A stretch of DNA of 64,000 bases from positions 11,202,205 through 11,266,204 of the forward strand of contig OX387184.1 in assembly GCA_947561395.2 (NCBI GenBank), in the 5' to 3' direction. Of this stretch, positions 1-17,583 are shown piece by piece (the first letter of the stretch is position 1; every line of letters starts with the position of its first letter). Under the pieces are notes generated by a model. That model made no database searches. It had not been told where the DNA came from and saw only the letters and a list, made by a program, of their open reading frames with translations. Made by a program: the position numbers and the translations under genes. This DNA is from Buxus sempervirens. Lineage: Eukaryota; Streptophyta; Magnoliopsida; Buxales; Buxaceae.

Positions 1-1453
1 CTCTCCAGTACCTAGTGCCAAATGTATCTTCCCACTGCTTTGTGGTTCCAGAAAACCCAACATCAAGCTTCTTCCCTTTGGTTCTGTCAGAGTCCATGTC
101 ATCATGCTCCAATACTTTGCCAAGTACTTGAACCAGGTCTTTACAGTAAGAAACTGGATGCAATTGGTGAGAGTGCCAGATCAGGTCAATGTCATAAGTT
201 GGAACACAGAAGAATTTGATGGATCTTTCCCTATTTCTCTTGATCAAATGCAGGAATCCTTTATATCTGGTGACCGCTTGTTCGAGAAAGAGCCTATTGC
301 TCATATTGGGTCTGGAAACCTGTCACAAGTACGCAAACGCATAAATTAAATAACATATATCTAAAAATGAATAGAGAACAGATTGCTTCTCCACATACAC
401 GCACACAAAGAAGAGGGGTTAAAACGCGCCATGAAACTTTCAAAGGTGAAGTTATGATCTGGATGTTTATTCAAATATGTGAATACAAGGAAACGATCAT
501 AAAACAACATGTTCTGGTTTGTAGGGGTATTGGTTAACTCATATGATAATGAAGTTGAACAACATAGCACATTTTTAAGATTTCATAACTGCATATTCCA
601 TGAATTTTGGGCATGTGGTTCTTAGGTTTGTTCAAATAAAATAAGCATAAGATCATAGAATGCACAAATATCAAAGATCTACGAGTGCCAAAACGAGTTC
701 TAGTTCATATGGAAATCGCAACAGCAAAGGAGATAATGAAGACAAACAATATATACTTCAGGACTGAAAGTTTTTATACTTCAGAACACTATGGTCCACA
801 ACATAAATCCAATAATATAGGCTAACATTGAAAATGAGCATGGAACAGAACCACTAGAAAGAAGCCCCGGGAGTTATATGAGTAAGCTTTGAGCTTAAAT
901 TGACAATAGGTTGAGAATGGGAATTGAAATCTGCGAGATATAATACCTCATTGTTCCTCAGTAGCTCATTGGTAAATCAGATGGCTCTTAACTGACTGGT
1001 CATTGCATGCCAATCAACATGATTTGGAGCTTTTAACTTCCACAAGAAAATAAATACGATTTGGAGATTTGCATAAAAAAATTAATTGAATTGAAAAGTT
1101 AATGATTGTCAATGGTTTAGTAGTAAAATTAATCTCATAGAAAAGAGATAGATGGAAATAAATCTCAAAATATTTATTTTTGCAATGCTTTTATCAATTT
1201 ATTACATTTTCCAACTTCATAAAATGCTGGCTGAAGATCCTTTGCTGACCATCATGATCTATACATGATGTAGAACAAGCAAGCCCCATTACATCTCATA
1301 AACAGTGATGTAGTCGAAGTTATTTTTTTAAATTACTTATTTGAATTGTATTAGGTCTTTTAAGTGCTCGAAGAATTAAATTTGACTTGTATTGATTTAA
1401 TAAATGATAAAGCCTAATTTGAGAAAGTCTGTACATTGTTTTATGGTTTTATG

Positions 1454-1495
<42 letters not shown>

Positions 1496-3997
1496 GGTTT
1501 AAGAAACAAAAACGAGAAAAAAAATTCGAATACCAAGAGTTGATTAATATTATAGCTTCTTTCTTCTTTCCTTGTTGATTCAAGGATTCTTATGAGCTAG
1601 AAAAAGGTGATTTTTTCCCGTTTTCCTTTTTCCGGGTTGGAGACAATGTTCCTCTTGCTTTCTATATCCTTCCTTCTTACACATTTCCACTATGTTCAGC
1701 TCTATTTCAATTTCTCAGTGAGATTGTTTTAAAAATTTCCTAGGAGAGTATCAAGAAAATGGAATTATAAAAAGAAGTCAATACAACCAGCATCAAGATA
1801 TTCACATACAATAGCCAAATCTCCTCCACTCCCATGTGGAAATGAACAAGGAAAATGGTTTAAAATAAGATTTATTCAAAATAAATCCTAGGTCATCTTT
1901 TATATATTGGATGAGATAGAGATGATTATAATAGACCTATAGAAGAATGTATTCTTTCGATCAATTCACAAGGTCAAGGTTTCTTACACAATAAAAATCT
2001 CTCTGTAAGGTGTTCGTGGAAGTGTAAGTTTGTCCACAATTTCATCAATGGAAGACAAATATGATGGCAAGAAAGAAAACAAAGCAGGGATACAGATAGA
2101 CATAGAGACAGACAGACAGAGACTAGTTTCAAATCATATGACCAATTTTAGATATCAATTACTGTAGGTAGGAGCAATGGTACATATATTAAGTCAAGAA
2201 AAAATTACATGTTAATCCTCTTTGTTTACCTGGTAGAAGAATGGAATTTGCCTTTTAACAGCTGAAATTAGATCATATTTTGTGCTGTCTGAAGATCCCA
2301 AAATATTTTCATTAACATTCTGTGAGAAAGGGTTGGCCAAGTCAAGCTCATATGGCTCCTCTGGATACAACATGTTCCAAATTTCCTCAGTTTGCTCTTT
2401 GGGAATTCCTTGAACTGATGATACAACATTCTGGTTGTCAAGGATCCTCCCATAAAATTCCTCACAGTCAGATTTGTACCTTAACTGTATAATGGTCCAG
2501 AAGCAAAATTCACGTAATTAATTTGTGACCAAAAGGAAATGCAATGTGTGTGTATGCATCATGTGTTTTAGTGTCTACTTGGTCTGATCAAGAAGCCTAC
2601 CGGATTGAGCCGGTGACAGTGCCAAATCCATTCACAATCAAGAGGCACAACTAACGGGCCATCTGAAATCTGAGACTCAGTATGTTTAGAAAGTAAGGGC
2701 AGCCAACAACTTTTGTACCTGAAAATCATCATATCACAGAATATGGATCACTCTTCCAAATGCAGGATTTATGGACGCACAACACAATCTATTAGCTTCT
2801 AATCACATTTCGTGGTATAAACATCCCACAATGCGTTGGTAATGCAACTTCATATCCCTTGGTTCTGTAAAACTGACATACCACAATCACAGAGGCATGA
2901 ACTACTGGAATTAGCACTTAATGAGGTTATGAGAATATGAGTATCCAAACCTTTAGTAAAAATCTAGGCCATGAAGTCAAAATATGCAACAACAAAAGTA
3001 ACAAATGCCTTATCCCTACTACTTGGGATTAGCAATATGAATTATGTGCCTACATCAAAACCTATAAAAAAATCATATCATTGGACAGATTATGAGTATC
3101 CAAACCATTTTTTACCAACTCTGTATGGTTATTTTTTATCTTTCTTTTTCCACTAATAATGTTTTATAAATGTAATTTTCCCTAACCATTTGGACATTCT
3201 GGAAAATGACATAAAACATCACTAATACAAGGCATTGTATGTCACAATTAGTGATGCAGTTCAGTGCATGTGTAATTTACATTTAATATCAAAGAACTAT
3301 ATAGGGACTACCGCAACCTCAGGCAGCTAACATAAAAAGGAGGGTTTGAGTTTAAGTATAGCCATGTTTCAGAAAAATGCTGAAGGTTGGGCCTATTGCC
3401 CATCCTCCCCTTCCTGATTCAGCAGGACATATACCGGTTTAAAGTTCTTCATAGCACATCATTATGAGCATTTGTGCATTAATAATATATGGAAATGTTA
3501 AAGTGAAAACGATAGCAGATTAATAGCTGCTGAGGTTATCTCAAAGGGACTTCAGAACTGTGACTCCAACCACTAGATGGACATATGCTTATATACATAT
3601 ACATATATATTTTATTAACTGCCAGGTAGAATGGATATAAATATGAAAGACTATGCATATGTCCATATAAATTGGATATTATACGACCAGTATAGCACAA
3701 AAAAGTCCTTTCTACTTCATACCCAAAATATTGTTAAACATCAGGACTTGGGTCCTGGGAAAATAAGATATCCTCAATGAGTTAAATATTCAGTAATGTA
3801 GATGAATCAACAAAATACACAAACAATAAGGATGCATACCTATGAATAGCCCTAACTAAAGCAGGGCCATCATAGAGGCAGCTTCTTCTGTCAACAGCTG
3901 CAAGAAATTGTAGCTGCCTTTTAGCTTCAGTAACAAGGTCTTCACTTACAACAATCTTTTGTGCTTCAAGCCACTCTAACTCTTGTTCTCTTTCCAT
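1..3997 (-). CDS. GRDP: Glycine-rich domain protein (GRDP/DUF1399 family), 5' part, runs off left edge
   Basis: Four exons are visible on the minus strand: 3997-3840, 2718-2601, 2484-2230 and 319-1, the last continuing off the window. All junctions are GT-AG and keep frame. The product starts MEREQELEWLEAQKIVVSED, then carries the DUF1399 landmarks LYDGPALVRAIHRYKSCWLP, DCEWIWHCHRLNP, SDCEEFYGRIL, VPTYDIDLIWHSHQLHP and GTTKQWEDTFGTRYW. This matches Arabidopsis GRDP1/GRDP2, proteins with an N-terminal DUF1399, a glycine-rich tail and an RNA-binding-like segment that are linked to stress and auxin-related growth. The tail is outside the window. The ATG at 3997 is chosen because it gives the family's usual N terminus; the sequence just upstream is in frame but lacks an ATG. 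Intron 1 contains a decayed RTE LINE tail. A 5' leader exon near 4690-4800 is possible but unproven. Confidence 0.9.
1459..1491. repeat. (TA)n microsatellite
   Basis: An uninterrupted run of TA dinucleotides in intron 3 of the GRDP gene. Similar shorter TA runs occur near 8872-8889 and 11938-11952. Confidence 0.9.
2985..3050 (+). mobile_element. Decayed RTE-type LINE 3' tail
   Basis: A stretch with CAACAACAAAAG followed by GCCTTATCCCTAC and a GGGATTAGCAATATGAATT-like end resembles the conserved 3' end of plant RTE LINEs (a CAACAA repeat, then a 'GCCTTATCCCACTA...GGGGTCGGCTATATG' consensus). It is strongly diverged and lies in intron 1 of the GRDP gene. Only the tail is recognised. Confidence 0.5.
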
Positions 3998-4961
3998 TTC
4001 CGCGTGGAGCAACCCAGTAGTGAAAACAGTGTTTCTTAATCCGATTTAGGGACTTTGGGTTAACTTGAAATTCTATTCTGCAATCCAGTGAAATTAAAAT
4101 AGCTCTTAAGTCACTCGTGAATTAAACCGCTAGTCCATGATATTCTTATAGTAGAATATAATGGAGAATTTGTGAAAGATGCATACTATTCTGACCCATC
4201 ATTTATGCTCGCGTGTGAGGAAAGCATATCCATTTAACTATAAATAAAGAGGTAAAGAGTCAAACAAAATTATATGCATTACTTAAAAAAAATGGGTTTC
4301 ACAGCTAGGAAATGGAATTTAAACATTTTTCCTTTTCAGTTTTTGCAACGAACAATAACGAAGTGAAAAAAATTTTTGCTCGTGAAATCCAATTTAGACA
4401 TAAATTACATGTTGCAGATAAATTCCAATTTCCAATGGAGCTGATAAATCTCTGAAAAGCAACTGTTAATGAACAAGAAAACTATTAGCACAGAATCACA
4501 CAGCGAATTCTCGGACTTCCTCCGCGTCGGATTTAAGTATTATCGAACTACGGCCACAGATTCTGTAAGAGACCGAATTATTTCATATGAAAATAGGAGA
4601 TGATCGACGTAATTGGACTACAAGATGGTTTGACAATTGACTTGTGTGATCCTCGGATGCTATGAGGTCGGCGGGAGATGATGAAAAAAACTCACCCGAT
4701 GATTTATGCCGCTTCAAATAAAACTCCAGCGCCAGCCCTAGCCTTCTTCCCACCCTCCCTCTCCGCGTTTCTCCATCGGATGCTTTTGGTCGTAATTATA
4801 ATCTGGAAACTTGCAGTTGCAAACCGTGTCCCGATGTTCTGTGCTCGGGTGCTTTACACTAACAAGGGGCAAAATCTAGCTCGTCACCTCATTGGCTACT
4901 ATCGTAGGCCCACAATTTCCTATGTGGTGGGGCTATGGCAAACAACGCAGCGAGTCCAGCG
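3998..4961. other. Upstream region of the GRDP gene
   Basis: No open frame with family resemblance. The stretch at about 4500-4960 is richer in GC than its surroundings and probably holds the GRDP promoter and 5' leader. On the minus strand a possible leader-exon donor (GGTGAGT) lies near 4690 and a possible acceptor (TTAAG) near 4046, which would make a 5'-UTR intron. I see no firm TATA box. Confidence 0.4.
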
Positions 4962-5482
4962 TAGGGCTGTCAATGGGTCGGATAAATATCCGAATTCGAC
5001 CCGATTATCCGAATATGGATCTTAGCTTTAGATCCGATTACCCGAATAAGATCCGATTATCCGAATCCGATTATATTCGGATTCGAATATGGTATTGCAC
5101 ATATTCGACCCGATAAAGATCCGACCGTTTATTTTGTATATATGTTATGTTTTTTTAGGTCTTTTTATATATAAGTATAGAAATAATGAAGGTTTCATAT
5201 AATATTTATTGATTTAAAATCATAATATAAGACAAATTTAAATTAATACATCCTTATTTAATCCACTAACTTAAGGTTTATAATATCTTAATCTTTTTCC
5301 ATATATAATGTAATCGGATTCGGATATCGGATAATCAGTCGGATTCAAATTCGGATCGAATTTGGTATTAGATACAAAAGATCCGTCGGATAATCGGGTC
5401 GAATTCGGATATCGGATTTTCTTATCGGATCGAATTCGGATCTTAGCAGATCCGTATCGTATTCGACTCGTTTACAACCCTA
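4962..5482. mobile_element. Non-autonomous hAT MITE, 521 bp
   Basis: Terminal inverted repeats TAGGGCTGTCAA (left) and TTTACAACCCTA (right) are flanked by a perfect 8-bp target duplication GTCCAGCG at 4954-4961 and 5483-5490, the hAT signature. The interior is built from many short, partly palindromic motifs of the kind TCGGATAATC and GAATTCGGAT in both orientations, which look like subterminal transposase-binding repeats. No transposase is encoded. Confidence 0.92.
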
Positions 5483-5490
5483 GTCCAGCG

Positions 5491-6580
5491 TTTGTCTTGT
5501 ACAAGCAGTCGTTTATTAGCCCTTCTTTATTTTGGTAACTCGTTCATTCCCGCTTGAAACGAGTTGTTAAAACAAGTTTAAGAAGTTAAACGAGTGTTTG
5601 GTTCCATATAAAGAATGAGTTTTCTTCAAATAAATCTTATCTTAAAAAATATACTACAATCCAGAATCATGAAACACCCATTTTGGATTTTTAAAATGAG
5701 TTTTATAAAAGTGGTGTTACATATTTGTAATATCTGTAAATTCTGAAACATATACTTGAAGTTTGATTTAAAAACTCCTTTATATGACAAGTGACAACAA
5801 TAGACTTGTCATCATTCATGAAAATTTTTTTAAATTAAAACAATGGCAAACTTTTAACTTTTTTAAGCTCTACAAGAATCAATTGTCATTCGCTAAACAT
5901 TAAATCTAACAATTCTTCAACTTATGCAAACTCTTTTGGCCCCAATTTAGAATGAACCCAAGATGAGTCCAAGTAATCTATCAACCAAATTTCAATAAGC
6001 CTTCCTAGTGTTGAAAGAAATAAATAGTTCGGTATTTTGCTTTTAGTGTTTTATGTTCAATCAAATAATAAAAGTTGGAATTTTAGGTACAACATAGAGA
6101 AAATGCATAATTGTTTTCTTTCTTTTTGAAATATTTTGTTGACATTGACGCCCATTCCCGACTTGGGAATGGTATTCATTACATACCAATACTCCTTGTC
6201 AGCCAATTTATCAATGTCTTAATTTTGAAACAAAGAACCTTTTTTCTTCTCAATGTTCCTCCTTTTCGCGCCAACAACAGGAGACCATTTCAAAAGGCAA
6301 ATGGATGGAGTCCTCTTTGTTTGATTTCTTTCTTGTTGTCCCATACTTTTCTTCATCAGACACCTTAGTGTTTCAATCTTTGGTTCATTTTCAATCCAAA
6401 TCCTTTGACATGTTTTGTTTCATATCTAGGCTATTATTATGGTGGGTTCTTTCAAAGTTTTGTTTCCTGCCTTTTCTTCGTCTTTTCCTTTCCTTGAATC
6501 ATTTATTTCTCACAACCCTTATCCTGACTCATTAATCGTTTGACCAATTATTGAATATGAAGTTATGGGGAGCCATTCCT
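5491..6580. other. Intergenic, no gene recognised
   Basis: AT-rich sequence with short open frames only, none resembling a known protein. A short inverted CATTCCCG / CGGGAATG-like motif at about 6150-6175 may be a MITE scrap. Confidence 0.4.
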
Positions 6581-6581
6581 C

Positions 6582-6733
6582 ACAAATCTTCTGTCCTTCT
6601 TTTGTATCAGTCTCTAATGAGATTGAGGCACTTACCCTTGAATTAGTTTAGGAATTTTACATACGACGAAAAACTTGACAATTCAAGGGGTATGCATATT
6701 AGAGACTGATACGAAGAGAGGACACAAGATCTT
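6582..6733. repeat. Imperfect long hairpin (foldback)
   Basis: The left arm (about 6587-6650) contains TTGTATCAGTCTCTAAT and CCCTTGAATT; the right arm (about 6675-6733) contains their complements ATTAGAGACTGATAC and AATTCAAGGG in reverse order. The arms pair over roughly 60 bases with mismatches around a short loop. It could be a small foldback MITE or a young hairpin RNA locus; no target duplication was found. Confidence 0.55.
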
Positions 6734-6752
6734 AAAAGAATTAACCTGCTAG

Positions 6753-6953
6753 GGTTCCTCAGTTCGTAAGGGGAGAACCATGAGTTGAGCTGTAAACCCA
6801 GACATTTTAGGTTCAAACCTTTTTCCGCTGCTCTCTTAACTTAAACAATAAATGGTCTTTGCTATTGGGTTCATGTGTTCGTAGGTTTACTCCCCTAGGA
6901 TGGATCCAATTGAGGCACTGCCTAGGGTAGGTTCTCACGTTAGAAAAAAAAAA
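6753..6953 (+). mobile_element. SINE-like retroposon
   Basis: A plus-strand unit has a B-box-like GGTTCAAACC at 6810-6819, an upstream A-box-like stretch in GAGTTGAGCTGTAAACCC, and ends in a run of A at about 6942-6952. This is the layout of a tRNA-derived SINE. Clean target duplications were not found, so the ends are approximate. Confidence 0.5.
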
Positions 6954-7597
6954 ATCATACTAGAGGAATTATTTCTGATCTAAATTGTTCGGATGAAATG
7001 GGAGGCCTGTCAATATATCGTACTACTAGGTTATAATGAAAGGAGGAAATTAAGACAGACTGTGACAAGCAGATGGTGGAAGCTTCTAGGAAATATCGCA
7101 CTGCATATTTGTAACCTATAGTTTATACTTAGGATGTATTGAACATAAATGAGTTACTAGTACTAGGAAATATCAGACTGCGTATTTGTACCGACGAATT
7201 TTTAAGATGAAGCTTCTAGGAAATATCATACCACATATTTGTGCTGCTCTGAGCATAACAGAAGTTAATTATTCGTACTTTGTACTTCTGATTCTTGATT
7301 ATAATAAATGTTTCTGTGAACTAGGAAACAGCAGTATGAGAATTATTTTCTATCAATCGTTTCCTTATCCGTATAAGAATCTTCTTTCAATATATAATTA
7401 CTCTTAATCGACCTTAAAATTATTCTTTCGATACATAACGTTGTTTCGTAAGAGCGAAAGAGTATCCAAGTGATCTCAACGGGTCACTTGTTGGCAAACC
7501 CCATCTTGTTTTAAAAGTTATCATATATGTAATATTTATAGATATCGCTGATTCCTGTTGATAGTTTTTTTAGATCAATAAACTCTGGAATAAGCGA
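6954..7597. other. Intergenic, no gene recognised
   Basis: AT-rich sequence with a short phrase (CTAGGAAATATC) repeated three times between about 7087 and 7222, suggesting local duplication. No coding signal. Confidence 0.4.
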
Positions 7598-8858
7598 TCT
7601 CTATCTCTATTATATATAAAGCGAGGCGTTCCCTTCGTTGGGAATTGTGCCAAGCTAAATATGCACATTTTCTAAAAAGATCTTTACAAATCATTCTTAA
7701 GATTGTTTGATAAAGGGGTATAATAGTCATAACTGCCTAATTCTTGTAAAACAGAACTTAGAGTTTCTACATCTGTTCCCTCCCTTATTTTTTTTTAGAT
7801 ACGTGCAGTATTGCACGTACAATTTGCAAGTAAATATTATTCCAATACATATTTTCCAACTATCATACACACAATAGATGTCAATGACATAGGGGTGTGA
7901 AACGGGAGAAAGCGTTTCCTCTGATGCTTAAAAGTCGGGGGTACGATGGTTCATTTTTGTTTGGGGTGTGGGTCCCCCTGTTAAAATTGACATGCAACCA
8001 TATGTTTTATGGATGGTATTATGGAATGCACTAGATGGGTCCTTCTCATAACGGGAGGAACAATAAAAAAAAAATTTTGTTAATAAATATATAATATATC
8101 CTAAGGACAAATTGTCAATCAAACTTCGTTTCATTAGGGTGCATTCCGACCACACAAGACACCCCAACCCTCATTATTAGTGTTTTTGCCTATAAATAAC
8201 CCATTTTTAACCTTATCAGTGCGAATTGTGTTGGCTTGATTGTCATAAAAATATTAAAATATTTTTATTAAGAGGCTCTTCGTAGAACGTAAAAAAAATA
8301 TAGCTTTTTTCCATAACAATCTTAGAATGTTATGTTACTTTATATTTTTGGGATAATTACAGTTTACCCTTTGAGATTTAAGACAATCCCGCTTTCTCTC
8401 CTTTAAAATTTTTAAAATACTAATTACCACCTTGAGGTTTGTTATGTATATCAATTTCCCTCTTTTAAAGGTTTGACCAACAAAATATCAAGAGAAAAAA
8501 AAATACATTGACAACTTTATCTCTTTTAAATACCAAGTCTACCCTTCAATGAGTCAGAAGGAAATGGGTAAAGTTATCAATATATGTTTTTTTTTCTCTT
8601 ACAATCTCATCGGTCAAATCTCTAGAAGATGGAAACTGTCATACATAACGAACCTCAAGGTGGTGAACTTATATTTTAAAAACCTTAAGGGGGAAGTGGG
8701 ATTATTTGAAAAGTGAATAGGATGAACTATAATTATCCCTATATTTTTGTTTTACTTAAAAAAATAAAATAAAATAAAAATTAACAGTTTCTAAGCTATT
8801 AAATGTCCTAAACAATTAATGGGATAGCCTTTTTCATTGCATACGTGCAACTTGCTAG
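7598..8858 (+). mobile_element. Helitron-like element with two candidate 3' ends
   Basis: The left end begins TCTCTATCTCTATTATATA and continues AAAGCGAGGCGTTCCC, typical of plant Helitron 5' ends, and is preceded by A. The right end is CTTGCTAG followed by T, as expected for insertion between A and T with a terminal CTAG; a small stem TTGCA/TGCAA lies just before it. An internal second terminator-like hairpin, TACGTGCA-GTAT-TGCACGTA at about 7801-7820, is followed by TTTGCAAGT, close to a CTAG end. No Rep/helicase is encoded, so the element is non-autonomous. A Mutator-type MITE is nested inside. Confidence 0.6.
8350..8739. mobile_element. Mutator-type foldback MITE, 390 bp
   Basis: The ends GGGATAATTACAGTTTACCC and its near complement (GAACTATAATTATCCC) form long inverted repeats. 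A perfect 9-bp target duplication TATATTTTT flanks it at 8341-8349 and 8740-8748. Paired inner phrases such as CACCTTGAGGTTTGTTATGTAT and its complement extend the arms, here shortened. A 9-bp duplication with long arms indicates the Mutator superfamily. It is nested in the Helitron-like element. Confidence 0.88.
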
Positions 8859-9523
8859 TGTGTGTGTGTCTATATATATATATATATATGTAGATTAATG
8901 AATTAACATTAGGTTTGGGGCAGGTTAGGATCAATTTGACTAAAGCATTAAATCCATTAATGAAATATCAAACCCTAACCATTAGTTGCAACTTGCAAGG
9001 TTTACTCCTAATAACGTAACCCATTGCCGTCCCCAATTCGCATCCTTCTAGAAAAAAAGGATTCAATCCACGCGAGCTCCATCATCCACGCCAAGCAAAA
9101 AGGTGTTCGCTTAAAATAAGACAGTGCTATTTCCGGGGCCCACCTCCCCAGTTGCAAGTTGCAACTCGTACCATTTATGCCCTTTTTTTTTTTGACTAAT
9201 CCAGATGGGACGTAATTATGCTCTTTTAGGAACCTATCACTACAGTGGCACTACACGGTCTATTCACACACAACAAGTACAAAAAACTTCCTGAAGCTAC
9301 AAAAAGCGAGGCATAGTCGACGTGTCATTTATGTCCCACAAACTCAACCAATCGGTTGTTGCCACGTTTCCAAATCGATCGGAACGCTTCCGGACATTTG
9401 AGAATGGAGGGAAAAGAAAAATGAAGCACTAAACAGGCTTAATGGCCGAAGGTCTTATCTATTTTCAACTAACTGCCAAACCAAAACCCTTCTTCGTCTC
9501 CAAATCCCGTTCCCGACTGAGAA
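8859..9523. other. Spacer and probable CIPK8 promoter region
   Basis: It starts with short GT and TA runs (8859-8889) and then becomes less AT-rich toward CIPK8. No protein-like frame was seen. Confidence 0.4.
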
Positions 9524-9533
9524 ATATAAAAAG
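9524..9533 (+). promoter_or_regulatory. Candidate TATA box of CIPK8
   Basis: ATATAAAAAG lies about 320 bp before the CIPK8 start codon in a GC-richer setting, which would give a 5' leader of roughly 290 bases. Motif match only. Confidence 0.5.
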
Positions 9534-9852
9534 TCTCCGAATTCATTCCTTACAAGTTGGCCGAAAGCAATGGGAATAAATTCATTTCTTTAATACTGGC
9601 TTTTTGCCTAACCTGTAAAGCTAAGCCACCCCCATTTTTAGGTCAATTTCGAGGATTTCAAATTCAATGGAGAGTGGGGAAATCATCTGAGAATGGAAGG
9701 AAAGCTTTTTGCGAAGTAGGAATTTTGTTGGTGGGATCACTTTTTCGAGGTGTCCGATCGATCGTCTAAAGCTGGAAAGACAATTCTGGGAAATGCTATT
9801 GCGGTGTTGGGTTGAGCTGAGAAGAGAGAATTAAGTGCAGCGGAGGAGAGAG

Positions 9853-16303
<6,451 letters not shown>

Positions 16304-17583
16304 GCTGCATTTCCTGTATCCTGTTGTGTTCTCATATTAATGTAACAATGGGTTCAACCCACAGCTAGATTAGATTTTCACTCCGGTTTTGTAGCGGTAG
16401 CACGTTCCTTATGGATTTTTTCTTTGTAAATGTACATTATGTCACTTGTCCATTTTCTGACACCACAAATTGCTTTTGTTTAAGTCAAAGGTGTCTGGAC
16501 TGTGTGATGTTCAGTTTAGGTTAAATGAAGTTTTTCTAAATTTCCGTTTCGGATGCTGAAAATTTTGGAAAATGGGTTGAGGAATTTGGATGTTGCAAGA
16601 ATATTTTGATAAGTTCAATAAAACGGAGTTGCATTAGGTCAAAAGGAGGGTTTGGTTTCTTGTTTGGAAGAGGAGGCCCTCAAGTGGGTTTTCTGTTTTT
16701 TGGGTATGCAAGAACATGTGTTATGCCCAAACAACCGAGCAATGCGAAAAGGAAATCAAAGGGAGACATCTAGTTGCTCAGAGGAAGACGGTGCACTATG
16801 GAAAATTCAAATGCATTGACGTGACGACGAATGTACAACTATAAAGAACAAAGAAGGTTCATACAATCAGCTAGACCTACAATTTGGGAGAAGAGAACTT
16901 GTAAATATTCGATGAGAAATAACCAATCCATTTCATTGTCTCATAACGCGGGACGGTACGGCAAGCCCATGTTGGAGAAGTGGAGTCTGGGAAGACTAAG
17001 CCCAGGCTAGAATTGAACCCAACTTACTCAGGTAAACATAAATCGAACCTAACCTCTCCTAATCGGGCCTCTTTTTGCCATGATCAGTATGCCAAAAAGG
17101 ATCGATACAGAGGAACGCAGCGTCATGTACTGCCTTCTTTTAATGCATGACCGTCTACCATATGAGTCAATTGACATATGAACAGGGCATTCTGGATTTC
17201 GCAGAAAAGAGGAACGCTTCAACGGCGGCCTTCACGAGGAAATCATATCTTTAACGAATCATATACTTATTTCCGATCATATCCTGACAAACCAGATCAC
17301 AAAGTGACGAGTCTAAATGCCCAGTTAACACGACAAAGAGCCTCCCCACCTAAAGACGTCAACCTTCTTATAATACAATGTAACGACCACAATTTGACTC
17401 CCCTATGCAATCTTCATCTAATATAATAACAGTTTGAAACCCGCAAGATTCCAACAGAACAGCATTTCTCCTCAACTCAGCTTATAAGATAGATACAAAA
17501 ACCGCCAGACGTTTACCTCGTGAACAAATACGAAGTCGAAAGCTATTGGAAAATAGGAGGATTATTTTCCATCGCATTCAAAC
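16304..17583. other. Spacer between the convergent CIPK8 and mtHSP70 genes
   Basis: It holds the two 3' untranslated regions facing each other. No protein-like frame was recognised on either strand, and no repeat or tRNA was noticed. Confidence 0.5.

Noticed and set aside
4678-5116. Frames of 115 and 74 codons at the left edge of the hAT MITE
   Set aside because: They run from spacer into the MITE's repetitive interior and are explained by it.
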